Part shown: positions 1 through 6,146 of the stretch, in pieces
How positions within the stretch are numbered: the stretch's first letter is position 1
Layout of the letters: every line of letters begins with the position of its first letter
Source: Bacteroidota bacterium
GTDB taxonomy: Bacteria; Bacteroidota; Bacteroidia; Flavobacteriales; Flavobacteriaceae
Direction of reading: 5' to 3'
DNA length: 8,473 nt
NCBI GenBank assembly: GCA_023427845.1
Contig: JAEYZX010000082.1
Coordinates: 1-8,473, forward strand
Notes under the pieces: model-generated
The model's database searches: none
Told to the model about the DNA's origin: nothing
What the model saw: only the letters and a program-made list of their open reading frames with translations
Translations under genes and position numbers: made by a program

Positions 1-649
1 GAATAATGAGTTCGACTACGCCGAATTGCTTTCGTGGACCGGGGAAGGATATAAGGACTACGCATGGTTGATCTTCATCCCAATCGTGATTTTCATAATC
101 ACTGCAGTTTCAAACGGGGCGAACCTGACCGATGGAATCGACGGACTCGCAGCCGGTACATCGGCAATATCGGTGCTCGCACTCGGCATATTCACATTCG
201 TATCGGGTAACATCATTTTCTCGAATTACCTGAATATTATGTACATACCAAATTCGGGTGAAATGACGGTCTTCATTGCGGCATTTGTTGGTTCACTTGT
301 CGGTTTTCTATGGTACAACTCGTATCCGGCGTCGGTTTTTATGGGCGATACAGGAAGTTTGACCATTGGCGGAATCATTGCCGTTCTCGCGATTTCGGTT
401 AGAAAGGAACTGTTGATTCCACTATTATGCGGAATCTTCCTTGTCGAAAACCTTTCTGTAGTGATGCAGGTGAGCTATTTCAAATACACGAGAAAACGAT
501 ACGGCGAGGGCCGACGAATATTTCTGATGTCGCCATTGCACCATCATTACCAGAAAAAAGGCTATCACGAAAGTAAAATAGTGACACGCTTTTGGATTGT
601 CGGGATTTTCCTCGCGATTTTATCAATTGTAACCCTAAAACTCCGATAG
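1..649 (+). CDS. mraY: Phospho-N-acetylmuramoyl-pentapeptide transferase MraY (3' part, 5' end outside window)
   Basis: Integral membrane enzyme that transfers phospho-MurNAc-pentapeptide from the UDP precursor to undecaprenyl phosphate, making lipid I at the inner face of the cytoplasmic membrane. The reading frame is already open at base 2 (N-N-E-F-D-Y-A-E before the first possible start), so this is the C-terminal part, about 215 residues of a protein that is usually 360-410. Visible family motifs are NLTDGIDGLAAG (from base 122), the MGDTGS loop with its conserved Asp (from base 341) and the histidine motif SPLHHHYQKKG (three His codons at 539-547). Several hydrophobic segments lie between them, such as WLIFIPIVIFIITAV, and the last helix is at the C-terminus. 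The TAG stop is followed directly by the murD ATG (TAGATG), which suggests translational coupling. All the motif residues I looked for are intact. The assignment is secure; only the N-terminus is missing. Confidence 0.97.
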   Translation, partial: NNEFDYAELLSWTGEGYKDYAWLIFIPIVIFIITAVSNGANLTDGIDGLAAGTSAISVLALGIFTFVSGNIIFSNYLNIMYIPNSGEMTVFIAAFVGSLVGFLWYNSYPASVFMGDTGSLTIGGIIAVLAISVRKELLIPLLCGIFLVENLSVVMQVSYFKYTRKRYGEGRRIFLMSPLHHHYQKKGYHESKIVTRFWIVGIFLAILSIVTLKLR

Positions 650-1984
650 ATGCAGCGATTAGTAATACTTGGCGGGGGCGAAAGCGGAATCGGGACGGCA
701 ATCCTCGGAAAGAAACAGGGATTTGACGTGTTTGTGTCGGATGCGGGAAAAATCAAGAGCAACTATAAGGAAGTGCTGCTGATAAACAACATCGCATACG
801 AAAAAGAAAAACATACTGAACAGCTCATACTGAATGCAGATGTCGTGATGAAAAGCCCGGGAATTCCCGATTCGTCGGATATCGTCAAAAAGCTTAAAGA
901 AAAAAACATTCCGGTAATATCGGAAATTGAATTTGCCTGTCAGTTTACAAAAGCCCGGGTAATCGGAATTACGGGAAGCAACGGAAAGACAACAACAACA
1001 ATGCTGACGTATCATTTGCTGAAGTCGGCGGGAATAAATGTCGGATTGGGCGGAAATATCGGAAAGAGCTTCGCATGGCAGGTTGCCGAAGACAAATACG
1101 ATTACTATGTGTTGGAATTAAGCAGTTTCCAGCTCGACGGAATCGTGAATTTTTGTCCGCATATCGCAATTCTAACTAATATCAGCCCCGATCATCTGGA
1201 TCGATACGATTACGATTATGAGAAATACATCGATGCAAAATTCCGTATCGCGATGAATATGACCGAGGAGGATTTTTTCATCTATGATGCCGATGACGCC
1301 GAAATCACAAATTGGCTCGCAAAGAATAAAACCAAAGCACAATTAATTCCTTTTTCGCTTAACAGAACTTTCGAAAAAGGGGCCTTTATAAAAAATAACA
1401 AAATGGAAATCAACATCAACGAAGAAGAGTTCATCATGGAAACCGAATACATTGCGCTCGAAGGCAAGCACAATATGAAAAACGCAATGGCGGCAACATC
1501 GGTCGCAAAACTGATGCAGATCAGGAAGGAAACCATTCGCGAAAGCCTTTCGAATTTCCAGGGTGTTGAACACCGATTGGAGAAAGTGCTCAAAATCCAA
1601 AACGTGCAGTACATCAACGACTCGAAAGCGACAAACGTAAACGCCACATTTTACGCGCTCGACAGCATGAACGTGCCAACAATTTGGATTGTGGGTGGCG
1701 TCGACAAAGGCAATGATTACTCCGAACTGATGTCGCTTGTCCGTGAAAAAGTAAAAGCAATCGTCTGCCTTGGTGTCGATAACCGCAAGATTATCGAAAC
1801 ATTCGGTGATGTGGTCGACGATTTGATCGAAGTGCAAAGCATGAGCGAGGCCGTCCGCATGGCACAGCGGTTCGCCGAAAAAGGCGATGCGGTTTTATTA
1901 TCGCCGGCCTGCGCGAGTTTCGATTTGTTCGAGAGCTACGAAGACCGCGGAAGGCAGTTTAAAATGGCAGTTCAGAATCTGTAG
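650..1984 (+). CDS. murD: UDP-N-acetylmuramoylalanine--D-glutamate ligase MurD
   Basis: Cytoplasmic ATP-dependent ligase that adds D-glutamate to UDP-MurNAc-L-alanine. The protein is 444 residues, close to the usual 430-450. An N-terminal UDP-binding Rossmann domain (VILGGGESGIG, residues 5-15) is followed by the Mur ligase central domain with the P-loop GITGSNGKTTTT (106-117, Lys113). Then come LELSSFQLD (155-163, the Glu that binds Mg), NISPDHLDRY (177-186), and Lys197 in YIDAKFRI, which aligns with the carbamylated lysine of E. coli MurD (K198). The C-terminal domain has EHRLE (307-311), YINDSKATN (321-329), GGVDKG (349-354) and SPACASFDLFESYEDRG (418-434). SPACASFDLF is diagnostic for MurD and separates it from MurC, MurE and MurF. 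The ATG abuts the mraY stop. A 230-base spacer follows, the largest break in the cluster here. Confidence 0.98.
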   Translation: MQRLVILGGGESGIGTAILGKKQGFDVFVSDAGKIKSNYKEVLLINNIAYEKEKHTEQLILNADVVMKSPGIPDSSDIVKKLKEKNIPVISEIEFACQFTKARVIGITGSNGKTTTTMLTYHLLKSAGINVGLGGNIGKSFAWQVAEDKYDYYVLELSSFQLDGIVNFCPHIAILTNISPDHLDRYDYDYEKYIDAKFRIAMNMTEEDFFIYDADDAEITNWLAKNKTKAQLIPFSLNRTFEKGAFIKNNKMEININEEEFIMETEYIALEGKHNMKNAMAATSVAKLMQIRKETIRESLSNFQGVEHRLEKVLKIQNVQYINDSKATNVNATFYALDSMNVPTIWIVGGVDKGNDYSELMSLVREKVKAIVCLGVDNRKIIETFGDVVDDLIEVQSMSEAVRMAQRFAEKGDAVLLSPACASFDLFESYEDRGRQFKMAVQNL

Positions 1985-1999
1985 TCAATAGTTAAAAAA

Positions 2000-2013
2000 T
2001 TTAAAGTTTAAAG
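2000..2013. repeat. Tandem TTTAAAG x2 just after murD
   Basis: Two exact copies of TTTAAAG (2000-2006 and 2007-2013) are followed by a partial third (TTTG). The tract begins 15 bases after the murD stop. It is low-complexity AT-rich spacer sequence that could change length by slippage; no function is evident. Confidence 0.7.
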
Positions 2014-2027
2014 TTTGATAATTAGAA

Positions 2028-2103
2028 GCCAATCCTGCTGTACGCTATAGCTTTTGCCCGCTAAAGAAGCGGATCAAAAGGCTGCCGCTTCCATCAGGGC
2101 TAG
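2028..2103. repeat. Folded, interspersed-repeat-like element in the murD-ftsW spacer
   Basis: This stretch can fold into a long imperfect stem-loop. The inner stem pairs CCGCT (2058-2062) with AGCGG (2068-2072) around the loop aaaga. It continues with CTTTTG (2051-2056) paired to CAAAAG (2075-2080) after a small internal loop, and AG (2049-2050) to CT (2082-2083) across a bulged G. An outer arm pairs CCTGCTG (2034-2040) with CATCAGG (2092-2098), six of seven positions. Related direct motifs, CTGtaCGCT (2038-2046) and CTGcCGCT (2082-2089), flank the inner hairpin. The base composition is richer in G and C than the surrounding spacer. From memory it resembles short palindromic intergenic repeats scattered in Flavobacterium genomes; that identity is unverified. 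There is no U-tract after the stem, so it does not look like an intrinsic terminator. Confidence 0.6.
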
Positions 2104-2116
2104 AAAGCATCAAACC

Positions 2117-2185
2117 ATGAATAAACAGTCTAAATCTAAAGACTTTATGATTAAGAGGAAGTCCAGCAGACTTCAGGTATTTTGA
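2117..2185 (+). other. 22-codon basic open frame upstream of ftsW (coding status doubtful)
   Basis: An ATG at 2117 opens a frame of 22 codons ending in TGA at 2183-2185. It begins MNKQSKSKDF, ends RKSSRLQVF, and is rich in Lys, Arg and Ser. The stop overlaps a TTG (2182-2184) that is in frame with ftsW, in a TTGA arrangement. It has no recognisable domain and could be a chance frame in an AT-rich spacer. A leader peptide or translational coupling role is only a possibility. Confidence 0.2.
2158..2174. other. Short perfect inverted repeat before ftsW
   Basis: GAAGTC (2158-2163) and GACTTC (2169-2174) form a perfect 6-bp stem with a 5-base loop (cagca), 41 bases upstream of the ftsW ATG. No T-run follows, so it is not a terminator. 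It could be a small RNA hairpin or a protein-binding palindrome, or chance. Confidence 0.35.
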
Positions 2186-2214
2186 ATAAACCTTTAAAAG
2201 CGAAGCGAGTCTAT

Positions 2215-3528
2215 ATGAAGCAACTGTTATACAATCTAAAAGGAGATAAAGTCATCTGGTCATTCGTGGCCCTTTTGGCGTTGTTCTCCTTTATGCCTGT
2301 TTTCAGCGCAAGCAGCAATCTCGCCTATGTCGGTCAGGGAACCGGTAACACGATCAGTTTCCTGCTAAAACACCTCGCGCATATTTTCATCGGGTTTTGC
2401 ATGATTTATTGGGTACATAAAGTACCGTATCATTATTTCCGCGGAATCTCAAAAATCGCACTCCCGATTGTCTGGTTTTTACTTGCCTATACATTGTTCA
2501 AAGGCACGATCATCGACGGCGCGAATGCAAGTCGCTGGATCCAGGTCCCGTTCATCGGAATCACGTTCCAGACCTCGACCCTCGCCTCGATAGTACTGAT
2601 GATTTACGTTGCACGATATTTATCAAAAACACGTGAAACCCCGCTGACATTTCAGTCATCGGTTTTGGAGTTATGGTTGCCGGTATTCATTACGATTGCG
2701 TTGATTTTGCCGGCCAACTTTTCGACCGCCGCATTGATGTTTGCAATGGTGGTCACATTGGTTTTTATCGGTAAATATCCGCTCAAATATATCGCAGTTG
2801 TTGTGGGCAGCGGAATCGCAGCGTTGTTGTTTTTCATCGTGGTCGTAAAAGCATTCCCCGATGCTTTTCCGAACCGCGTCGATACCTGGATGAGCCGTAT
2901 CGAAAACTTTACAACCGATAAGCCCGGCGAGGATGATTACCAGATCGAAAAGGCAAAAATTGCAATCGCCAGCGGCGGCATTTACGGACTCGGTCCGGGA
3001 AAAAGCGTACAGAAAAATTTCCTTCCGCAGTCGTCTTCCGATTTCATCTATGCGATAATTGTCGAAGAATGGGGTTTGCTCGGCGGAATCGGCGTGCTTG
3101 CGTTGTACCTGTTGTTGTTCTTCAGGTTCATTGTCGCCGCACATAAGGCCACGACGTTGTTTGGAAAATTGGTTGTCGTAGGCCTCGGGTTCCCGATAGT
3201 ATTCCAGGCAATGGTCAACATGGCGGTCGCAGTCGAATTGCTGCCGGTCACCGGACAAACATTGCCGCTAATTTCAAGCGGAGGAAGCTCGATCTGGATG
3301 ACATGCATCGCAATCGGAATCATCATCGGGGTCACGAAGAAAGAAGAAGAAATCGCCGAGGAAATCGCAGATAAACAACAGCGTGAGGAAACCTTACGCC
3401 GAATGATAGACGCCCAGATCGCACGCGAGGAAGCAGCCGAAGCGGCACTTGCGGCAGGAGAGAATTATTCGATTGAAGATAAGAGCAAGTCTGAGCCAAA
3501 TCCGATGGAAGCGGTAATGGGGAAATAG
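2215..3528 (+). CDS. ftsW: Septal peptidoglycan glycosyltransferase FtsW (SEDS family)
   Basis: Polytopic membrane protein that polymerises lipid II into glycan strands at the division site together with its class B PBP partner (FtsI, encoded upstream in most such clusters). The chosen ATG at 2215 gives 437 residues starting MKQLLYNLKGDK, as I remember for flavobacterial FtsW. A TTG at 2182 in the same frame would add 11 residues but overlaps spacer features. Many hydrophobic helices span residues 12-372. SEDS hallmarks are DGANASRWIQ (101-110), GIYGLGPGKS (255-264), SSSDFIYAIIVEEWG (273-287, with Asp276 matching the catalytic Asp of SEDS proteins) and the C-terminal signature LLPVTGQTLPLISSGGSS (342-359). 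FtsW rather than RodA is inferred from its place between murD and murG. After the last helix comes a 63-residue charged tail (375-437), Glu-rich and probably helical, longer than I would expect. No Shine-Dalgarno sequence precedes the ATG. Confidence 0.96.
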   Translation: MKQLLYNLKGDKVIWSFVALLALFSFMPVFSASSNLAYVGQGTGNTISFLLKHLAHIFIGFCMIYWVHKVPYHYFRGISKIALPIVWFLLAYTLFKGTIIDGANASRWIQVPFIGITFQTSTLASIVLMIYVARYLSKTRETPLTFQSSVLELWLPVFITIALILPANFSTAALMFAMVVTLVFIGKYPLKYIAVVVGSGIAALLFFIVVVKAFPDAFPNRVDTWMSRIENFTTDKPGEDDYQIEKAKIAIASGGIYGLGPGKSVQKNFLPQSSSDFIYAIIVEEWGLLGGIGVLALYLLLFFRFIVAAHKATTLFGKLVVVGLGFPIVFQAMVNMAVAVELLPVTGQTLPLISSGGSSIWMTCIAIGIIIGVTKKEEEIAEEIADKQQREETLRRMIDAQIAREEAAEAALAAGENYSIEDKSKSEPNPMEAVMGK

Positions 3529-3555
3529 ACTGTTAGACTTTTAGATGTAAGACAA
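3526..3555. repeat. Degenerate TTAGAC-type short tandem units after ftsW
   Basis: Starting at the ftsW TAG stop, the units TAGACT, TTAGACT, TTAGATG and TAAGAC follow one another through about 3553. They are degenerate, AT-rich and non-coding. The rest of the 72-base ftsW-murG spacer (to 3600) shows nothing else I can support; there is no promoter pair and no terminator-like hairpin. Confidence 0.45.
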
Positions 3556-3600
3556 AAGTAAAATAGTAATAGAAGCAGATCGTTAGAAATTCAGCAATTC

Positions 3601-4707
3601 GTGGCCAACTTGAAAAAATTAAAATTCATACTTAGCGGAGGCGGAACCGGAGGTCATATTTACCCGGCAATCGCCATTGCAAATGAGTTGAAAGCCCGTT
3701 TTCCGGACGCCGAATTTTTATTTGTTGGTGCCAAAGACAAAATGGAAATGCAGAAAGTGCCACAGGCGGGATATAAAATTGTCGGACTGTGGATTGCCGG
3801 ATTGCAACGACGGATTTCATTAGACAATGTGCTGTTCCCAATAAAAGTGATTTCAAGTCTGTTGAAAGCGCGCACAATCCTTTCGGAGTTCAAACCCGAT
3901 GTTGTAATCGGGACAGGCGGATTTGCAAGTGGGCCATTGTTACAGGCCGCAGGTTTTGCAGGAATTCCGATCGTGGTGCAGGAACAGAATTCATTCCCGG
4001 GAATCACAAATAAATTGCTGGCGAAAAACGCTTCGAAAATTTGTGTTGCTTACGACAATCTCGAGCGGTTTTTTCCAAAAGATAAAATCGTTCATACAGG
4101 AAATCCGGTTCGCGAAGATCTGATCGGTGTGGACCATTTGCGAAACGAGGCGCTGGAATATTTTAAGCTCGATCCGAATAAGAAAACCTTGTTGGTGCTC
4201 GGAGGAAGCCTTGGATCGCGAAGGATCAACCAGCTGATTGCAAAGGAACTATTCGGAATGGCGGCGCAGAATTTGCAGATAATATGGCAGTGCGGTAAGT
4301 TTTATATTGACGAATACAAGCACTATTCCGATAATGAGAATGTTCAGGTGTTGTCGTTCATCGACCGGATGGATTTGGTTTATGCCGCCGCCGATATCGT
4401 TATTTCACGCGCAGGCGCCTCATCGGTATCGGAACTTTGCATTATCGGAAAACCGGTGATTTTTATTCCGTCGCCAAACGTTGCCGAAGACCATCAAACG
4501 AAAAATGCCCAGGCAATCGTCGACAAAGAAGGAGCGATTTTAATCCGCGAGTCGGAGCTCGATTCAAAGTTCACCGCAACATTCAATAATCTGCTGAATG
4601 ATGAAAATCTGCAGCAGTCATTGGGACAAAATATGAAGAAGCTTGCAAAAGTGAATGCGACTAAGGATATAGTTGAACAGATAATTGGGTTAATCAAGAG
4701 AAATTGA
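3601..4707 (+). CDS. murG: UDP-GlcNAc:lipid I N-acetylglucosaminyltransferase MurG
   Basis: Peripheral membrane glycosyltransferase (family GT28) that adds GlcNAc to lipid I, making lipid II, the substrate of FtsW. From the GTG at 3601 it has 368 residues, similar to the usual 355-370. The N-terminal domain has the glycine loop SGGGTGGHIYPA (12-23), GTGGFASGP (104-112) and VVQEQNSFPGITNKLL (125-140). The C-terminal UDP-GlcNAc domain has GGSLGSRRINQ (201-211), SRAGASSVSEL (269-279, with Glu278) and PSPNVAEDHQTKNA (290-303). There is no in-frame ATG near the start: upstream the frame is open only to a TAA at 3559-3561 and contains none. Initiation must therefore use GTG 3601 or TTG 3610. The TTG gives MKKLKFILSGGG, which resembles relatives as I remember them. 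The stop is followed at once by ATG 4708, a 22-codon frame. Confidence 0.97.
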   Translation: MANLKKLKFILSGGGTGGHIYPAIAIANELKARFPDAEFLFVGAKDKMEMQKVPQAGYKIVGLWIAGLQRRISLDNVLFPIKVISSLLKARTILSEFKPDVVIGTGGFASGPLLQAAGFAGIPIVVQEQNSFPGITNKLLAKNASKICVAYDNLERFFPKDKIVHTGNPVREDLIGVDHLRNEALEYFKLDPNKKTLLVLGGSLGSRRINQLIAKELFGMAAQNLQIIWQCGKFYIDEYKHYSDNENVQVLSFIDRMDLVYAAADIVISRAGASSVSELCIIGKPVIFIPSPNVAEDHQTKNAQAIVDKEGAILIRESELDSKFTATFNNLLNDENLQQSLGQNMKKLAKVNATKDIVEQIIGLIKRN

Positions 4708-4776
4708 ATGTCAGCCAGAAAAGTCAAACCCTTAAATCGCGTAGTTAAAAACGAATTTAATAGAATAGAAATGTAA
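4708..4776 (+). other. 22-codon basic open frame abutting the murG stop (coding status doubtful)
   Basis: The murG TGA is followed with no gap by an ATG that opens 22 codons ending in TAA at 4774-4776. The product would start MSARKVKPLN, end KNEFNRIEM, and be strongly basic. The zero-gap junction copies the real mraY-murD junction, so ribosomes finishing murG could start here. There is no homology that I recognise, and a chance frame of this length in such a spacer is plausible. It ends 29 bases before murC. Confidence 0.22.
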
Positions 4777-4793
4777 GCGGGACAATCACTTAC
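4773..4793. other. Weak inverted repeat just upstream of murC
   Basis: GTAAGCG (4773-4779) can pair with CACTTAC (4787-4793) with one mismatch around a 7-base loop. It ends 12 bases before the murC ATG and covers the stop of the 22-codon frame. It could influence murC initiation; no T-run follows it. Confidence 0.3.
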
Positions 4794-4805
4794 GACTCAA
4801 AACAA

Positions 4806-6146
4806 ATGAATCTATCGCAAATACATAACGTCTATTTCATCGGAATCGGAGGCATCGGGATGAGTGCTCTTGCAAGGTATTTCAAGAATATCGGCAAAAG
4901 CGTTTCCGGCTACGATAAAACGCCGACTGAGCTCACGGGGGAATTGATCGCAGATGGGATGCAGATTCATTTTGAGGATAATGTCGGCCTGATTCCTGAA
5001 GGTTATACCGCCGATAATACTTTGGTTGTCATTACGCCCGCGGTTCCTAAATCGCACACGGAATGGAATTATTTCCTCGATAACCACTTTGAAGTACGCA
5101 AACGTGCAGAAGTATTGGGTATCATCACAAAAGAAACCTTCTGTTTTGCAGTTGCGGGAACACACGGAAAAACAACGACATCAAGTATTTTAGGACATAT
5201 CATGTATGAAAGCGGTGCCGATGTTACCGCATTTTTGGGCGGCATTGTCGAGAATTACAATTCCAATCTGATTGGCAGCGGAAAGTCGGTTACGGTTGTT
5301 GAAGCCGATGAATTCGACCGGTCGTTTCTGCACCTGCATCCAAATATTTCATGCATTACATCAATGGATGCGGATCATTTGGATATCTATGGCGATAAGT
5401 CGGCGATCGAAGCTTCGTTTGTAGATTTTGCTGAAAAAACCAGCGATAAGAGGATGGTTTTCATTGCAAAAGATCTGCCGTTGAAAGGAATGACTGTCGC
5501 TGTTGATGAAGCCGCCGATTTTTCGGCACGAAATATCCGGATTGAAGATGGCCGGTATGTGTTTGATGTCGACACGCCAACAGAATCGATTAAAGATCTG
5601 AATTTCGCATTGCCGGGCAAACACAATCTTATGAATGCGCTTATGGCTTTGGCGATGGCAAGAACCTATGGAACTCCAACGGAAAGCATCGCAAAAGCAC
5701 TTGCCTCGTTCCGCGGAATAAAGCGGCGTTTTTCGTATCAGATCAAGACCGAACAGTTGGTTTACATCGATGATTATGCGCATCATCCAACCGAAATAAA
5801 TGCAGTTCATCAGGCGATTACGGAACTGTATCCCGATAAAAAGTCACTAGCGATTTTTCAGCCGCACCTTTTCAGCCGCACGCGTGATTTTGCCCACGAT
5901 TTCGCCGCCAGCCTTTCAGCATTTGACGAGGTTTTGCTGTTGGATATTTATCCGGCACGCGAGCTTCCGATTGAAGGCGTGACATCGCGGTGGCTGATGG
6001 ATAAAATGACAAACGGCAACGTCAAACTGGTCGAGAAAACCAATTTGATTGATGAAATTAAGGTTTCGGATGCGACTGTTATTGTGACGATTGGGGCGGG
6101 GGATATTGGCGAATTGGTACAACCGATTAAAGAAGCTTTATCATGA
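4806..6146 (+). CDS. murC: UDP-N-acetylmuramate--L-alanine ligase MurC
   Basis: Cytoplasmic ATP-dependent ligase that adds L-alanine to UDP-MurNAc, the first amino acid of the stem peptide. It has 446 residues, somewhat shorter than E. coli MurC (491). The N-terminal dinucleotide-like loop is FIGIGGIGMSALARYF (11-26). The P-loop is AGTHGKTTTSS (117-127, with Lys122), and VVEADEFDRSFL (164-175) carries the Mg-binding Glu. SMDADHLDIYG follows at 186-196. The C-terminal domain has RGIKRRFSY (303-311), YIDDYAHHPTEI (320-331), FQPHLFSRT (351-359) and TIGAGDIG (428-435). HHPTE and the FQPHL..RT motif point to MurC or the related Mpl; the dcw position and the length support MurC. The start is an ATG after the A-rich string CTCAAAACAA, with no Shine-Dalgarno. 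Its TGA overlaps the ftsQ ATG by four bases (ATGA), a strong sign of coupling. Confidence 0.97.
   Translation: MNLSQIHNVYFIGIGGIGMSALARYFKNIGKSVSGYDKTPTELTGELIADGMQIHFEDNVGLIPEGYTADNTLVVITPAVPKSHTEWNYFLDNHFEVRKRAEVLGIITKETFCFAVAGTHGKTTTSSILGHIMYESGADVTAFLGGIVENYNSNLIGSGKSVTVVEADEFDRSFLHLHPNISCITSMDADHLDIYGDKSAIEASFVDFAEKTSDKRMVFIAKDLPLKGMTVAVDEAADFSARNIRIEDGRYVFDVDTPTESIKDLNFALPGKHNLMNALMALAMARTYGTPTESIAKALASFRGIKRRFSYQIKTEQLVYIDDYAHHPTEINAVHQAITELYPDKKSLAIFQPHLFSRTRDFAHDFAASLSAFDEVLLLDIYPARELPIEGVTSRWLMDKMTNGNVKLVEKTNLIDEIKVSDATVIVTIGAGDIGELVQPIKEALS

Larger units (their letters stand above)
1985..2214. other. Long murD-ftsW spacer: contents
   Basis: This 230-base interval has no recognisable conserved gene. 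In order it holds a TTTAAAG tandem repeat (2000-2013), a structured repeat-like element (about 2028-2103), a 22-codon basic open frame (2117-2185), a perfect 6-bp hairpin (2158-2174), and a short in-frame extension of ftsW from a TTG at 2182. The neighbouring junctions in the cluster are 0, 72, 98, -4, 7 and 36 bases, so this spacer is unusually long for the operon. I saw no TTTG / TAnnTTTG promoter pair at usable spacing. The nearest -7-like string, TAGCTTTT at 2048, lies in the stem of the repeat element and lacks a matched upstream TTTG. Confidence 0.7.

Noticed and set aside
1343..1837. 164-codon open frame on the - strand inside murD
   Set aside because: It lies entirely opposite a clearly intact murD, and its product is rich in His, Phe, Cys and Asp as expected from reading real codons backwards. 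No domain is recognisable.
2014..2056. Possible Bacteroidota promoter: TTTG at 2014 and TAGCTTTT at 2048
   Set aside because: The gap between the boxes is about 30 bases instead of roughly 19-21. The -7-like box has the wrong last base and lies in the stem of the palindromic element.
2049..2083. Intrinsic terminator after murD
   Set aside because: The hairpin is real, but it is interrupted by bulges and followed by GCCGCTTCC rather than a T-run. The downstream genes also need read-through if no promoter exists in the spacer.
2182..2214. TTG at 2182 as the start of FtsW
   Set aside because: It adds 11 residues (NKPLKAKRVY plus the initiator) not expected in relatives. The ATG at 2215 gives the expected MKQLLYNLKGDK start.
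2671..3258. 195-codon open frame on the - strand inside ftsW
   Set aside because: It is opposite conserved FtsW membrane helices and has a Gln/Asn/Asp/Cys-rich composition typical of an antisense shadow, with no own spacer or start context.
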